Assembly (NCBI GenBank): GCA_027592155.1
Contig: JAQCKY010000060.1
Coordinates: forward strand, 1 to 8,793
Source: Pseudomonadota bacterium
GTDB lineage: Bacteria > Pseudomonadota > Alphaproteobacteria > Rhodospirillales > UBA2165
Reading direction: 5' to 3'
DNA length: 8,793 nucleotides
The notes beneath the pieces are model-generated. The model did no database searches, was not told where the DNA came from, and saw only the letters and a program-made list of their open reading frames with translations. This document shows positions 1 through 5,766 of the stretch, piece after piece; positions within the stretch are counted from its first letter, which is position 1, and the number at the start of each line of letters is the position of its first letter. The position numbers and the translations under genes were made by a program.

Positions 1-103
1 GTGCCATTTCAGCGGCGCCAGGGGAGGCAATCGTCATCAGTATCAAAGCCGCCATACTGACGAGCCCCATGCGTCGAAAATAACTGTGCTTTTCGTGATC
101 CAT
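1..103 (-). CDS. Exported protein of unknown function (N-terminal signal region only, cut by window edge)
   Basis: Only the first 34 codons are present; the gene continues beyond the left edge. The start is the ATG at 103, preceded by an AAAGG ribosome-binding site about five bases away. The peptide opens with a short polar stretch, then an arginine pair (FRRMG), a hydrophobic run rich in Ala, Leu, Ile and Met, and a likely signal peptidase I site near SPGAAE. The double arginine before the hydrophobic core weakly resembles a Tat motif, but the usual Phe/Leu context is imperfect, so Sec export is equally possible. It follows the cytochrome c and two-helix membrane genes on the same strand after a gap of about 165 bases, so it may be a periplasmic partner such as a redox enzyme. 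That is inference; nothing of the mature protein is visible. Confidence 0.6.
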   Translation of the reverse strand, partial: MDHEKHSYFRRMGLVSMAALILMTIASPGAAEMA

Positions 104-270
104 ATTTACCTTTGCGGGTTAGCCGTGGACGGACCCAAAGTTGTGGATCAGGGATACCGTATGGTTTTTATCATTCGGCAGATTGTATAGCCGGGTACGG
201 GCTTACCGGATTGATGGATCACCGGTCACCGGCAAAGACGAGCGCGACCTCAATCGCTATATTTGCAGCA

Positions 271-552
271 TCATCCCGGGGGATTATCCGTAACGCTCTT
301 TATTTCCTCTACCGAACGCAGGTTGACGACCTTGAAGGTCAGGCCGGTTATGAGAACACCGGAGGCAAGGGCGACATGACCGAGCATGAGTTCGTCCCAG
401 TAGGCATACAAGCCGAAGGCGAGGCAAAACACCGTGGTCCACATGAAGGAGAGAAAGACCATGACCTGGAACCGTTGCGCTATGGGAAGACGCTTCAACG
501 GGCTCTTGTTTTCGTCCATCACAACATCGTAGATGTTTCGCATACGCGGCAT
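271..552 (-). CDS. Small two-helix inner-membrane protein, conserved hypothetical
   Basis: The gene encodes 93 residues. A charged cytoplasmic-looking N-terminus (about residues 1-25, with DENKSPLKRLP) is followed by a hydrophobic helix at about 28-51 (QVMVFLSFMWTT onward), a short polar turn (DELMLGH) and a second helix at about 57-77, then a polar tail. The ATG at 552 has a GAAAGGA ribosome-binding site at a normal distance. It lies 40 bases downstream of the cytochrome c gene on the same strand, so co-transcription is likely. I do not recognise a named family. Two-helix proteins next to a soluble cytochrome c often act as membrane anchors or assembly partners in electron-transfer modules, but that role is inferred from position only. 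Confidence 0.75.
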   Translation of the reverse strand: MPRMRNIYDVVMDENKSPLKRLPIAQRFQVMVFLSFMWTTVFCLAFGLYAYWDELMLGHVALASGVLITGLTFKVVNLRSVEEIKSVTDNPPG

Positions 553-592
553 GTCTGCGTTCCTTTCGAGGTGTTAAGAGAGGTTCAAGCGG

Positions 593-973
593 CTACTTAA
601 TCGACTTCAGATAGGCGATGACGTCGTCGCGATCCTGTTGCTTTTTGAGCTTGAGGACCATGGCGGAGCTTTTGTTCGCTTTCTGCTTCACGAACTTTTT
701 CGGGTCCGCGAGGTACTGGTCGAGATTTTGTTCCGTCCAGGCCCACTCGGCGCCTTTCAGACCCCGGTATCTTTTGAAGCCCGCCGCCGTTCCCGCTTGT
801 TTGCCAACGACTTTAAACAAAGACGGGCCGACCTTGTGTTTCCCCTCGGAGACGGTGTGGCAGGCCTTACATTTGTTGAAGACCTTTTCACCGAGGGCCG
901 CATCTCCAGCGGCTAACGACGGGTCAGAAGAGAGTGTGATCACGGCCAAAAGGGCTGGTATAATTGCTCGCAT
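593..973 (-). CDS. Periplasmic class I c-type cytochrome (cytochrome c2/c550-like)
   Basis: The 126-residue product carries one covalently bound haem and should shuttle electrons in the periplasm. A signal peptide covers about residues 1-22 (cleavage near SLAAGD). The haem attachment motif CKACH is at 35-39, with His39 as proximal ligand. Next come the conserved GPSLFKVVGKQAG segment (49-61), a GF pair at 65-66 and a tryptophan pair at 77/79. The distal ligand is probably Met105 in KSSAM, where many cytochromes c2 have PGTKM. The C-terminal helix contains the classic DRDDVIAYLK pattern (114-123). Length and motif order fit the family. The ATG at 973 has an AGGAG ribosome-binding site about ten bases upstream. 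It is the first gene of the minus-strand cluster. The many lysines suggest docking to an acidic partner, but the partner is not identifiable here. Confidence 0.93.
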   Translation of the reverse strand: MRAIIPALLAVITLSSDPSLAAGDAALGEKVFNKCKACHTVSEGKHKVGPSLFKVVGKQAGTAAGFKRYRGLKGAEWAWTEQNLDQYLADPKKFVKQKANKSSAMVLKLKKQQDRDDVIAYLKSIK

Positions 974-1148
974 TTGAAACGTACTCCTACAGATGAACTA
1001 AATAGGTATTCTTATGCCGATTTACGCATTCCGAGGGGGATCGGATCACTCGCCGCGAATTTCGGGGCAGCGCGAACAGCAAATCGCGTCGGTGCCAATG
1101 GGAATGCTCGTGCCAAATCCAATCAACTGAGCGCCCCGTACAAAAGGC
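974..1148. promoter_or_regulatory. Divergent intergenic region between the cytochrome c cluster and the DCC-FAD-SDR operon
   Basis: These 175 bases separate two divergent transcription units and must hold promoters for both. On the minus strand there is a sigma54-like arrangement: TGGCAC, five bases, then TTCC (1101-1115), against the consensus TGGCAC-N5-TTGC. The -12 element has the wrong base at its key G, so this is weak. The heptamer TTGGCAC occurs twice, 18 bases apart, on that strand. I could not find a convincing -35/-10 pair for the plus-strand operon. The short reading frames crossing this stretch show no protein-like features. Confidence 0.35.
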
Positions 1149-1583
1149 ATGAACCCGAACCCGGAGACGTTTCACCAGGTTGCCATCCCGACCTTGGATA
1201 CCGACCTCACCGTTTACTATGACGGCGTGTGTCCTTTGTGCCGCCGGGAAATCGAGTTTCTAAAGCGGCTTGATACCGGTGACGGTGTGGCTTGGGTCAA
1301 TCTCTGTGAACGGCCGGACGGATTGGTAACGCCGGGCCTCAGCAAGCCGGACGCGCTAAAGGTCTTTCACGTTAAAACCGCTGACGGGCGGCTGCTCTCG
1401 GGAGCCGCCGCTTTTCTACAACTCTGGGGGCGATCACCGCGGATGACCGCCGTGACCAGGGTGCTGTCAAACCGACCCACCCTTTTCCTACTGAACATCG
1501 CTTATCGCGGCTTCCTGTTGGTGCGCCCCGTCCTTCAGCGGCTGGTGCGACGTTGGGATCGGGAAAATCGGGTGGCGCCATGA
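1149..1583 (+). CDS. DCC-family (DUF393) thiol-disulfide oxidoreductase-like protein
   Basis: The 144-residue product carries the family signature VYYDGVCPLCRREIEFL (22-38), with Asp25, Cys28 and Cys31 forming the DxxCxxC motif that names the family. The fold is thioredoxin-like and members are called putative thiol-disulfide oxidoreductases; true substrates are mostly unknown. The middle contains the usual ALKVFHVKTADGRLLSGAAA stretch, where the family has a GxxA/GAxA turn. A hydrophobic segment (LFLLNIAYRGFLLVRPVL) and an arginine-rich C-terminus follow. The ATG at 1149 has AAAAGG only one base upstream, which is unusually close; no better start is apparent, although a TTG just before the YYDG motif could serve. 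The stop codon overlaps the next start (ATGA), indicating translational coupling with the FAD oxidoreductase. Confidence 0.88.
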   Translation: MNPNPETFHQVAIPTLDTDLTVYYDGVCPLCRREIEFLKRLDTGDGVAWVNLCERPDGLVTPGLSKPDALKVFHVKTADGRLLSGAAAFLQLWGRSPRMTAVTRVLSNRPTLFLLNIAYRGFLLVRPVLQRLVRRWDRENRVAP

Positions 1584-2569
1584 ATTCCGTCAAACAATCG
1601 GGCGCACCGCATATCGCAATTGTCGGCGCCGGCATGGCCGGTTTGGCCTGCGCCCAACGGCTCGGCCACGCGGGCCTCCAGCCGATCCTCATAGAGAAAA
1701 GCCGTGGGTTGGGCGGCCGGGTCTCGACACGGCGCACCGAGAGCGGGGACATGTTCGATCATGGCGCGCAGTACGTGACGGCGCGCTCCAGCGGCTTTAG
1801 GCATTTCATTGAGGAGGCGTCGCGGCGCGGTACCGCCAAGGTCTGGCTGCCCGACGATCCTCACAATTGCCTCGACAACCGGCAGCCGGTTTATGTCGGA
1901 AGCCCCGGCATGAACGGCTTCGCTAAAGCGGGCCAGAACCAAGGTGAGTTTCTCCCCAATACCCAGGTCGCCAAAATAGTGCGGACATCGGATAGGTGGC
2001 GGGTCGTCACCGACAGTGGCGAGATCGTTGGCGACTTCGACGTCGTGATCCTCACGGCGCCCGCGCCTCAAAGCCGCGCGCTCTTGGAAGGCGAGCGGGA
2101 AATCGACGCCGCGCTGTCGGAGGTCGGGATGGCGCCCTGTTGGGCCTTGATGATCTCGTTCTCGTCACGGCTTGAGACCGGCTACGACGTGTGGAAATCG
2201 GATTCCCATGAACTGGCCTGGATCGCGCGAAATAGCGCCAAACCCGACAGGACAGCCTCAAATGACTGCTGGGTCGCCCATGGAAGCGCATCATGGTCGG
2301 CCGAACACCTGGCGCTGGACCCGCCCGATGCCCGCGACAAGCTCACCGCGTTGATGGAGGACGCCTTGGATATTGAACTACCATCCTCCGGCTACCGCGC
2401 GGCCCATCGATGGCGGCACGCCCTCACATCCAAACCACTCGGCCGACCGTACCTCTCCAACCCGAATGAAACGCTCTTTGTCGGCGGCGACTGGTGTCTC
2501 GGCGCGCGGGTCGAGTACGCATTCGAAAGCGGGATATCGATTGCCGACCAACTGCTAAAGCGACTCTAA
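1580..2569 (+). CDS. Renalase-like FAD/NAD(P)-dependent amine oxidase-family oxidoreductase
   Basis: The chosen start gives 329 residues. The N-terminus has the dinucleotide-binding fold: GAGMAG at 16-21, Glu39 closing the second beta strand as the probable adenosine-ribose ligand, and the GLGGRVSTRR motif at 43-52 typical of flavin amine oxidases. DHGAQY follows near 64-69, as in the renalase-like COG3380 group. The C-terminus shows the second flavin-contact motif, FVGGDWCLGARVEYAFESG (300-318). Family members oxidise small amines or dihydro-nicotinamide by-products; the substrate here cannot be told from sequence. The frame is open upstream to a TTG at 1553, but the ATG at 1580 forms an ATGA overlap with the preceding stop and begins just before the flavin domain, so it is preferred. 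It is the middle gene of a three-gene redox operon. Confidence 0.88.
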   Translation: MNSVKQSGAPHIAIVGAGMAGLACAQRLGHAGLQPILIEKSRGLGGRVSTRRTESGDMFDHGAQYVTARSSGFRHFIEEASRRGTAKVWLPDDPHNCLDNRQPVYVGSPGMNGFAKAGQNQGEFLPNTQVAKIVRTSDRWRVVTDSGEIVGDFDVVILTAPAPQSRALLEGEREIDAALSEVGMAPCWALMISFSSRLETGYDVWKSDSHELAWIARNSAKPDRTASNDCWVAHGSASWSAEHLALDPPDARDKLTALMEDALDIELPSSGYRAAHRWRHALTSKPLGRPYLSNPNETLFVGGDWCLGARVEYAFESGISIADQLLKRL

Positions 2570-2581
2570 GAGGGCATGGCA

Positions 2582-3340
2582 ATGACCGATTCTCCTTCCC
2601 TGAACAGCTTTGGCGAAGATCTTAACGTCGCGGTCATCGGCGCGTCCGGCGGCATCGGTCGTGCCATGGTGGCGTCGCTTGCGCGCCAAGCATCCGTCAA
2701 ACGCGTTTTCGCGCTCAGCCGACGCGACGACGAGGCGGTCGATCCCAAAGTCACGTCCCTGCCCATCGATATAACGATTGAGAACAGCATTGAGATGGCG
2801 GCGCATGCCATCTCTGCCGAGGTACCTTCCCTCGACCTGGTTTTCGTCTCAACCGGATTGCTCCACGATGGCGAACAACTAAAACCCGAGAAGAGTTGGC
2901 GGGCGTTGAACCTCGACGCTTTGGAAACGGCGTTCCGCGTTAATGCCGGTGGCCCGGCGTTGGTCGGTAAACATTTCCTGCCTTTGCTTCACAAGGAGAG
3001 AAAGGCTGTCTTCGCGGCCTTGTCGGCGCGGGTGGGCAGTATCGAGGACAACCAACTGGGGGGATGGCATTCCTACCGCGCCTCTAAGGCCGCCCTGAAC
3101 ATGCTCATCCGGACCCTCGCCATCGAGCTGACACACCGGAACCCCTCTGCCATTTGCGTCGGTCTTCATCCAGGTACCGTCGATACCTGTTTGTCGGCGC
3201 CTTTCAAACGCGGTGTCCCGGCGGACAAGCTGTTTTCACCGGCGCAAGCGACGGGCCACCTACTCGGCGTCTTGGATGGCCTGAAACCCGAGGACTCGGG
3301 GAACCAGTTTGCCTGGGACGGTTCACGCGTCCCCGCGTAG
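2582..3340 (+). CDS. Short-chain dehydrogenase/reductase, C-factor (CsgA)-like
   Basis: The 252-residue product is an NAD(P)(H)-dependent SDR of the C-factor/sniffer type. The cofactor loop is GASGGIG at 20-26, with an SRRDD segment at 46-50 that probably sets NADP preference. A serine-threonine-glycine stretch (VFVSTGLLHDG, 87-97) replaces the common NNAG motif. Asn121 in VNAGGP lies at the structural Asn position. The active-site pair is Tyr165 and Lys169 in YRASK. The segment SARVGSIEDNQLGGWHS before it has Ala149 where classical SDRs have the catalytic serine of SS; Ser148 or Ser153 might substitute. An AAGAGGG ribosome-binding site ends one base before the ATG at 2576 but seven bases before the ATG at 2582, so I prefer 2582. 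It starts 12 bases after the FAD oxidoreductase stop and completes the operon. The substrate is unknown. Confidence 0.9.
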   Translation: MTDSPSLNSFGEDLNVAVIGASGGIGRAMVASLARQASVKRVFALSRRDDEAVDPKVTSLPIDITIENSIEMAAHAISAEVPSLDLVFVSTGLLHDGEQLKPEKSWRALNLDALETAFRVNAGGPALVGKHFLPLLHKERKAVFAALSARVGSIEDNQLGGWHSYRASKAALNMLIRTLAIELTHRNPSAICVGLHPGTVDTCLSAPFKRGVPADKLFSPAQATGHLLGVLDGLKPEDSGNQFAWDGSRVPA

Positions 3341-3461
3341 CACCGAGGCACAAGCGTATCAATAAAACGCATAATTTAGGTTAGTGAATATTCACTTCTG
3401 GCGAGAAGCAGACCTTTCAGACGACTAGATCCAATTTCCGCTTATACGCGCCGGGACAGGC
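3341..3461. promoter_or_regulatory. Gap between convergent genes, with palindrome and hairpin
   Basis: The 121 bases between the convergent SDR and ApaG genes are richer in A+T than their flanks. They contain a perfect 14-bp palindrome, AGTGAATATTCACT (3383-3396). A small hairpin overlaps it: CTTCT, four-base loop, AGAAG (3395-3408). Neither is followed by a T-run on either strand, so a standard Rho-independent terminator is not supported, although folded RNA from the region could slow polymerase. The palindrome has the look of a TetR-type operator, but there is no gene start nearby to control. Confidence 0.5.
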
Positions 3462-3872
3462 CTAATTAAGCACTGCCCTGAAGTGAGGGGAATCCAGCGA
3501 GAAGGCGGGGACGGTCACGTCGAAGGGCGCACCGACGTCATCGACCATTTGGTAGGAGCCGAACATGATGCCGGACGGCGTCGAGAGCGGGGTTCCACTG
3601 GTATATTCGAAGCGTTGCCCCGGCTCCAGTACCGGCTGTTCGCCGACAACGCCGTCGCCACGGACCTCATGGGTGTTGCCGTCGGAATCCGTGATGCACC
3701 AATGACGGCGCAAGAGTTGAACGGTGTCGGCCCCGAGATTTTCAATCGTTACCTGATAAGCCCAAAAATAATGGAACTCATCAGGTGCTGATTGGTCTTC
3801 CAGGAATGTCGGCTCAACCGTAATTTTAATCGACCGTGTCGTTTCCGAATACATAACTTTGGCTCGGCTCAT
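3462..3872 (-). CDS. apaG: ApaG family protein
   Basis: This is a clear ApaG homologue of up to 136 residues, with a single immunoglobulin/fibronectin-like beta domain. Family hallmarks are TTRSIKITVEP near the N-terminus, FLEDQSAP (23-30), FWAYQVTIEN (36-45), LLRRHWCITDSDG (53-65), the glycine motif GDGVVG (72-77), and the C-terminal SGTPLSTPSGIMFGSYQM (92-109) with FDVTVPAFSLD. ApaG has been linked genetically to cobalt resistance and magnesium efflux in enterobacteria; its biochemical role is unsettled. Family members usually begin with MY followed by a TT pair, so the internal ATG at 3854 (130 residues) may be the true start. Neither start has a strong ribosome-binding site. An OmpA-family C-terminal remnant lies just upstream on the same strand, so the natural upstream neighbour may have been disrupted. 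Confidence 0.95.
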   Translation of the reverse strand: MSRAKVMYSETTRSIKITVEPTFLEDQSAPDEFHYFWAYQVTIENLGADTVQLLRRHWCITDSDGNTHEVRGDGVVGEQPVLEPGQRFEYTSGTPLSTPSGIMFGSYQMVDDVGAPFDVTVPAFSLDSPHFRAVLN

Positions 3873-3946
3873 GCGGTTTGTCAGCGCAGATATTTACACC
3901 AATGTGCCGCAACGAGCAAAGCGCAAAGACGTTTTGTCACCAGACC

Positions 3947-4168
3947 TTAAAAAGCGGGCCCGGAAGCCGAAAATATCTCGACCCGTCGGTTCCTAAATTC
4001 CTTCACCCCATCGGGCGTCGGCACTTGGGGGCGGCGTTCTTCGATTGCGGCCCGGAGGATTTGCCCGAAGTCACGCAACAGCAGATCGACGACTTTCTGT
4101 CTCACTGCATAGGACAGCAGCGCAAGCGCTCTACGAGGGTGAAGACGGGCGTATACAGCGCGCGGCAT
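3947..4168 (-). pseudogene. C-terminal remnant of an OmpA-family (peptidoglycan-binding) protein
   Basis: This minus-strand frame ends with VPTPDGVKEFRNRRVEIF, a close match to the tail of alphaproteobacterial OmpA-family domains (VPT-x-DGV-x-E-x-x-NRRVEI). Further upstream, ARLHPRRALALL and SYAVRQ resemble the RLSxRRAxAV and YLV helix of the same domain. The stretch between (LLLRDFGQILRAAIEE) aligns poorly and is about six residues longer than expected. The NRRVEI tail is the reliable part; the upstream resemblance is tentative because a plus-strand frame with its own protein-like character overlaps 4125-4168. A stop lies in frame just upstream, and no GHTD-type core, barrel or signal peptide is joined to it. 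It is best read as a broken gene end. It is followed by ApaG on the same strand, and the missing front could be the barrel at 6935. Confidence 0.6.
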
Positions 4169-4203
4169 TGGGATTCGCGCTGCTCTCGGTGGCGGGGGAG
4201 GTC

Positions 4204-4575
4204 ATGGGCATCGATACATCAGTCGTGAAGGAGGCATTCGACCGTTGGTTGGCAGAGGGTGGTCGTGGCGTGGGCTTCTACTTCCGCAACGTGACAGAGC
4301 TTGTTCTGTTCGGTGTACGTGGCAAGCACGCGCGCACACTCGCGCCAGGGCGGCGTCAGGTGAACTTAATCCCTACGCGGAAGCGGGAGCACAGCCGCAA
4401 GCCGGATGAGCTTTTCAACGTGATCGAGGAATGCAGTCGTGGGCCCTTCATCGAACTATTTGCCCGCGACACCCGAGAAGGGTGGGCCGGCTGGGGCAAT
4501 CAGTCAGACGACTACGAGATCACTTGGGACACCTACGCCCATCACAGCCGCGTTCAACCAACTGCTGCCGAGTGA
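4204..4575 (+). pseudogene. C-terminal half of an MT-A70-family adenine methyltransferase, catalytic half missing
   Basis: From about 4261 the frame matches MT-A70-type DNA N6-adenine methyltransferases of phages and plasmids: GRGVGFYFRNVTELVLFGVR, ARTLAPGRRQVNLIPT, KREHSRKPDELF, then FIELFARDTREGWAGWGNQ and the closing DYEITWDTYAHHS. These cover the C-terminal half, including the REHSRKP loop. The N-terminal half with the DPPW catalytic motif is absent, so no activity is expected. The open frame extends back to 4045. The residues before 4261 (RAALGFALLSVAGEVMGID, then VVKEAFDRWLAEGG) look protein-like but are not clear methyltransferase; they faintly recall either a shortened MT-A70 core or the end of a DUF927-type phage/plasmid protein. 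The ATG at 4204 has GGAGG only two bases upstream. It lies head to head with the OmpA remnant, at a probable recombination junction. Confidence 0.72.
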
Positions 4576-4693
4576 TGCACACCAGTAGCACAGACGCAGG
4601 ATTTGGTGCCACCTCACCCTCATAGGGCAAATGGGCGAGACCCGAGCTCTCTGGGCGTCTCTCGCGGTGCTCGCTGCCGGTCGCCCGTACACG
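4576..4693. other. Gap between convergent genes, with a modest hairpin
   Basis: The 118 bases separate the methyltransferase remnant from a convergent small gene. An imperfect hairpin can form at 4635-4665 (GCGAGA pairing with TCTCGC, plus an inner CCC/GGG). A short perfect hairpin, GCTAC-CGA-GTAGC, spans the stop codon of the minus-strand gene at 4693-4705. No T-tract follows either one, so terminator function is only possible, not shown. Confidence 0.3.
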
Positions 4694-4984
4694 CTACCGA
4701 GTAGCGGGGTCTTGGCGCGCGTCTATCGCCTTCTTGTACCGCTGATAGACCCTAGGCAGGTCGTCCTTGTCGATCATGTCGCGGAAGAACGGCCAATGCT
4801 TTCTGATCACTTGGTTGGTCACAACGAAACCCTGGACGAACATCGTCCCTTGATCATTGATTGTCAGGTGCGGGAATACGTCCTTGATCTTTAACGTTTT
4901 TGGCGGGCGCCAATCTTCGGCCCAAGTAAGCCCTGGGCCTCCCGCCATTCGATCTTCGTATTTCTTGCGGTCACGATCTACCAT
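4694..4984 (-). CDS. Small hypothetical protein
   Basis: The 96-residue protein belongs to no family I recognise. It is soluble and charged, with no signal peptide or membrane helix. The N-terminus is basic and acidic (DRDRKKYEDRM). Tryptophan-containing segments TWAEDWRPPKTLKIKD and KHWPFFRDMIDKDDLP are separated by a hydrophobic beta-like core (MFVQGFVVTNQVI). The C-terminus is helical and basic (VYQRYKKAIDARQ). The ATG at 4984 is preceded by GGGG about one base away, which is a poor spacing. It lies on the opposite strand to the adjacent tRNA gene and convergent with the methyltransferase remnant. The coherent globular character favours a real gene over a chance frame, but no function can be assigned. 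Confidence 0.55.
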   Translation of the reverse strand: MVDRDRKKYEDRMAGGPGLTWAEDWRPPKTLKIKDVFPHLTINDQGTMFVQGFVVTNQVIRKHWPFFRDMIDKDDLPRVYQRYKKAIDARQDPATR

Positions 4985-5039
4985 GCCCCATGCTTAACGC
5001 ATAATTAGTAAACAAATCGCTGCCAGACGGTGCAAAACG

Positions 5040-5068
5040 TTGGCGATCTCTCCACGCGGTGATACAAA
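5040..5068 (+). promoter_or_regulatory. Candidate sigma70-type promoter for tRNA-Gly
   Basis: TTGGCG (5040-5045) and TACAAA (5063-5068) are separated by 17 bases and each matches the consensus at four of six positions. Transcription would start a few bases before the mature tRNA 5' end at 5078. The placement is reasonable but the match is modest. Confidence 0.4.
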
Positions 5069-5077
5069 GAGAGCCGT

Positions 5078-5151
5078 GCGGGTGTAGCTCAATGGTAGAG
5101 CTTTTGCTTCCCAAGCAAGTGACGAGGGTTCGATTCCCTTCACCCGCTCCA
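5078..5151 (+). tRNA. tRNA-Gly (anticodon CCC)
   Basis: The full cloverleaf can be drawn by hand. The acceptor stem is GCGGGTG (5078-5084) with CACCCGC (5141-5147). The D-arm contains TAGCTCAATGGTAGAGC. The anticodon stem TTTGC/GCAAG encloses the seven-base loop TTCCCAA, giving anticodon CCC at 5110-5112, which reads GGG glycine codons. The T-arm is GAGGGTTCGATTCCCTT, the discriminator base is T, and CCA is encoded at 5149-5151. An unknown protein gene starts only 25 bases after the CCA, so read-through transcription is likely. No integrase or duplicated tRNA 3' end is visible, so there is no sign that this tRNA is in use as an integration site within the window. Confidence 0.97.
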
Positions 5152-5176
5152 TATATTTCAGCGAAAGTGACGGCAT

Positions 5177-5755
5177 TTGTCCGAAAGCAAAAACATCCAA
5201 ATCACCACGCCCCGGATGATCGAAGGACTTTTCGAGCTGTTCGACGAGATGGCCGATCTGGCCCTCAATCGGGTGGTCAGCCAGACCAAGGCGCTCGAAG
5301 GCGGGTTCAATCCGCTTGTCGTGTCCCAGGACAATGTCGACCGTTTCAAGATCGCCTGGTTCGTCATTATGGGCGAATTGATGCTGCGCGAAATGCGCGG
5401 CGGCAAGGTCGAGGATGTGCGCGAATCCTTCTATGGCGAGATGAACTATATCGCCGGCGAGCGGGACGCGGTGCCGTTCCTGGAAGAAACCACCGAAAGA
5501 GTGCGGGACGCCATCGCCGGCGACGACGCCTTTAACCAGGAAGGCGTTTTCAACCGCCTGCTCGACGGCAACGGGTCCGGCCCCAAAAATTCCGGACTTG
5601 GCCCCGATCTCGCCGCGATGCTGGCCCAAATCTCCTTCGCGGAGAATGACGCCCTCGCCAAAATCTTTGCCGGTATTCAGAAAACCGTCGAAGACGAGTT
5701 CATCAATGCCTATGGGCATTCTTCCCTGGCCTGCGCCAAGTTCGAGGTCGTCTGA
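5177..5755 (+). CDS. Conserved-looking hypothetical protein, 192 residues
   Basis: I do not recognise the family. The product is soluble, acidic and mostly helical. Residues 14-35 (IEGLFELFDEMADLALNRVV) form an amphipathic helix. A hydrophobic helix at about 57-71 (FKIAWFVIMGELMLR) sits inside charged sequence. An acidic region follows (GKVEDVRESFYGEMNYI), then a Gly/Asn/Pro-rich loop near 132-142 and a C-terminal helical part (DLAAMLAQISFAENDALA). Third codon positions are strongly G/C, supporting a real gene on this strand. The start is a TTG at 5177 with weak upstream purines; the ATG at 5216 (codon 14) is an alternative. It is 25 bases from tRNA-Gly and ends 11 bases before the convergent transporter gene. 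Confidence 0.75.
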   Translation: MSESKNIQITTPRMIEGLFELFDEMADLALNRVVSQTKALEGGFNPLVVSQDNVDRFKIAWFVIMGELMLREMRGGKVEDVRESFYGEMNYIAGERDAVPFLEETTERVRDAIAGDDAFNQEGVFNRLLDGNGSGPKNSGLGPDLAAMLAQISFAENDALAKIFAGIQKTVEDEFINAYGHSSLACAKFEVV

Positions 5756-5766
5756 CCTCATCCGCG

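Noticed and set aside
112..600. Plus-strand open frame of 162 codons opposite the two-helix membrane gene
   Set aside because: It has no recognisable domain and low-complexity mixed composition, and it overlaps a minus-strand gene with clear membrane helices and a good ribosome-binding site.
1535..2071. Minus-strand open frame opposite the FAD oxidoreductase
   Set aside because: It is an antisense shadow, Arg/Pro/Ala-rich, lying opposite an unmistakable flavin-binding gene.
3355..3372. GCGT/ACGC stem with a nine-base loop followed by ATAATTT, as a terminator for the SDR operon
   Set aside because: A four-base stem with a large loop and no real T-run is too weak to call.
3878..4228. Plus-strand open frame of 116 codons across the OmpA tail remnant
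   Set aside because: It shows no family features, and the opposite strand carries the NRRVEI tail motif. Its C-terminal part is out of frame with the methyltransferase remnant.
5078..5151. tRNA-Gly as an integration (att) site for a mobile element
   Set aside because: No integrase and no repeated tRNA 3' end is visible in the window, and the flanking genes look ordinary.
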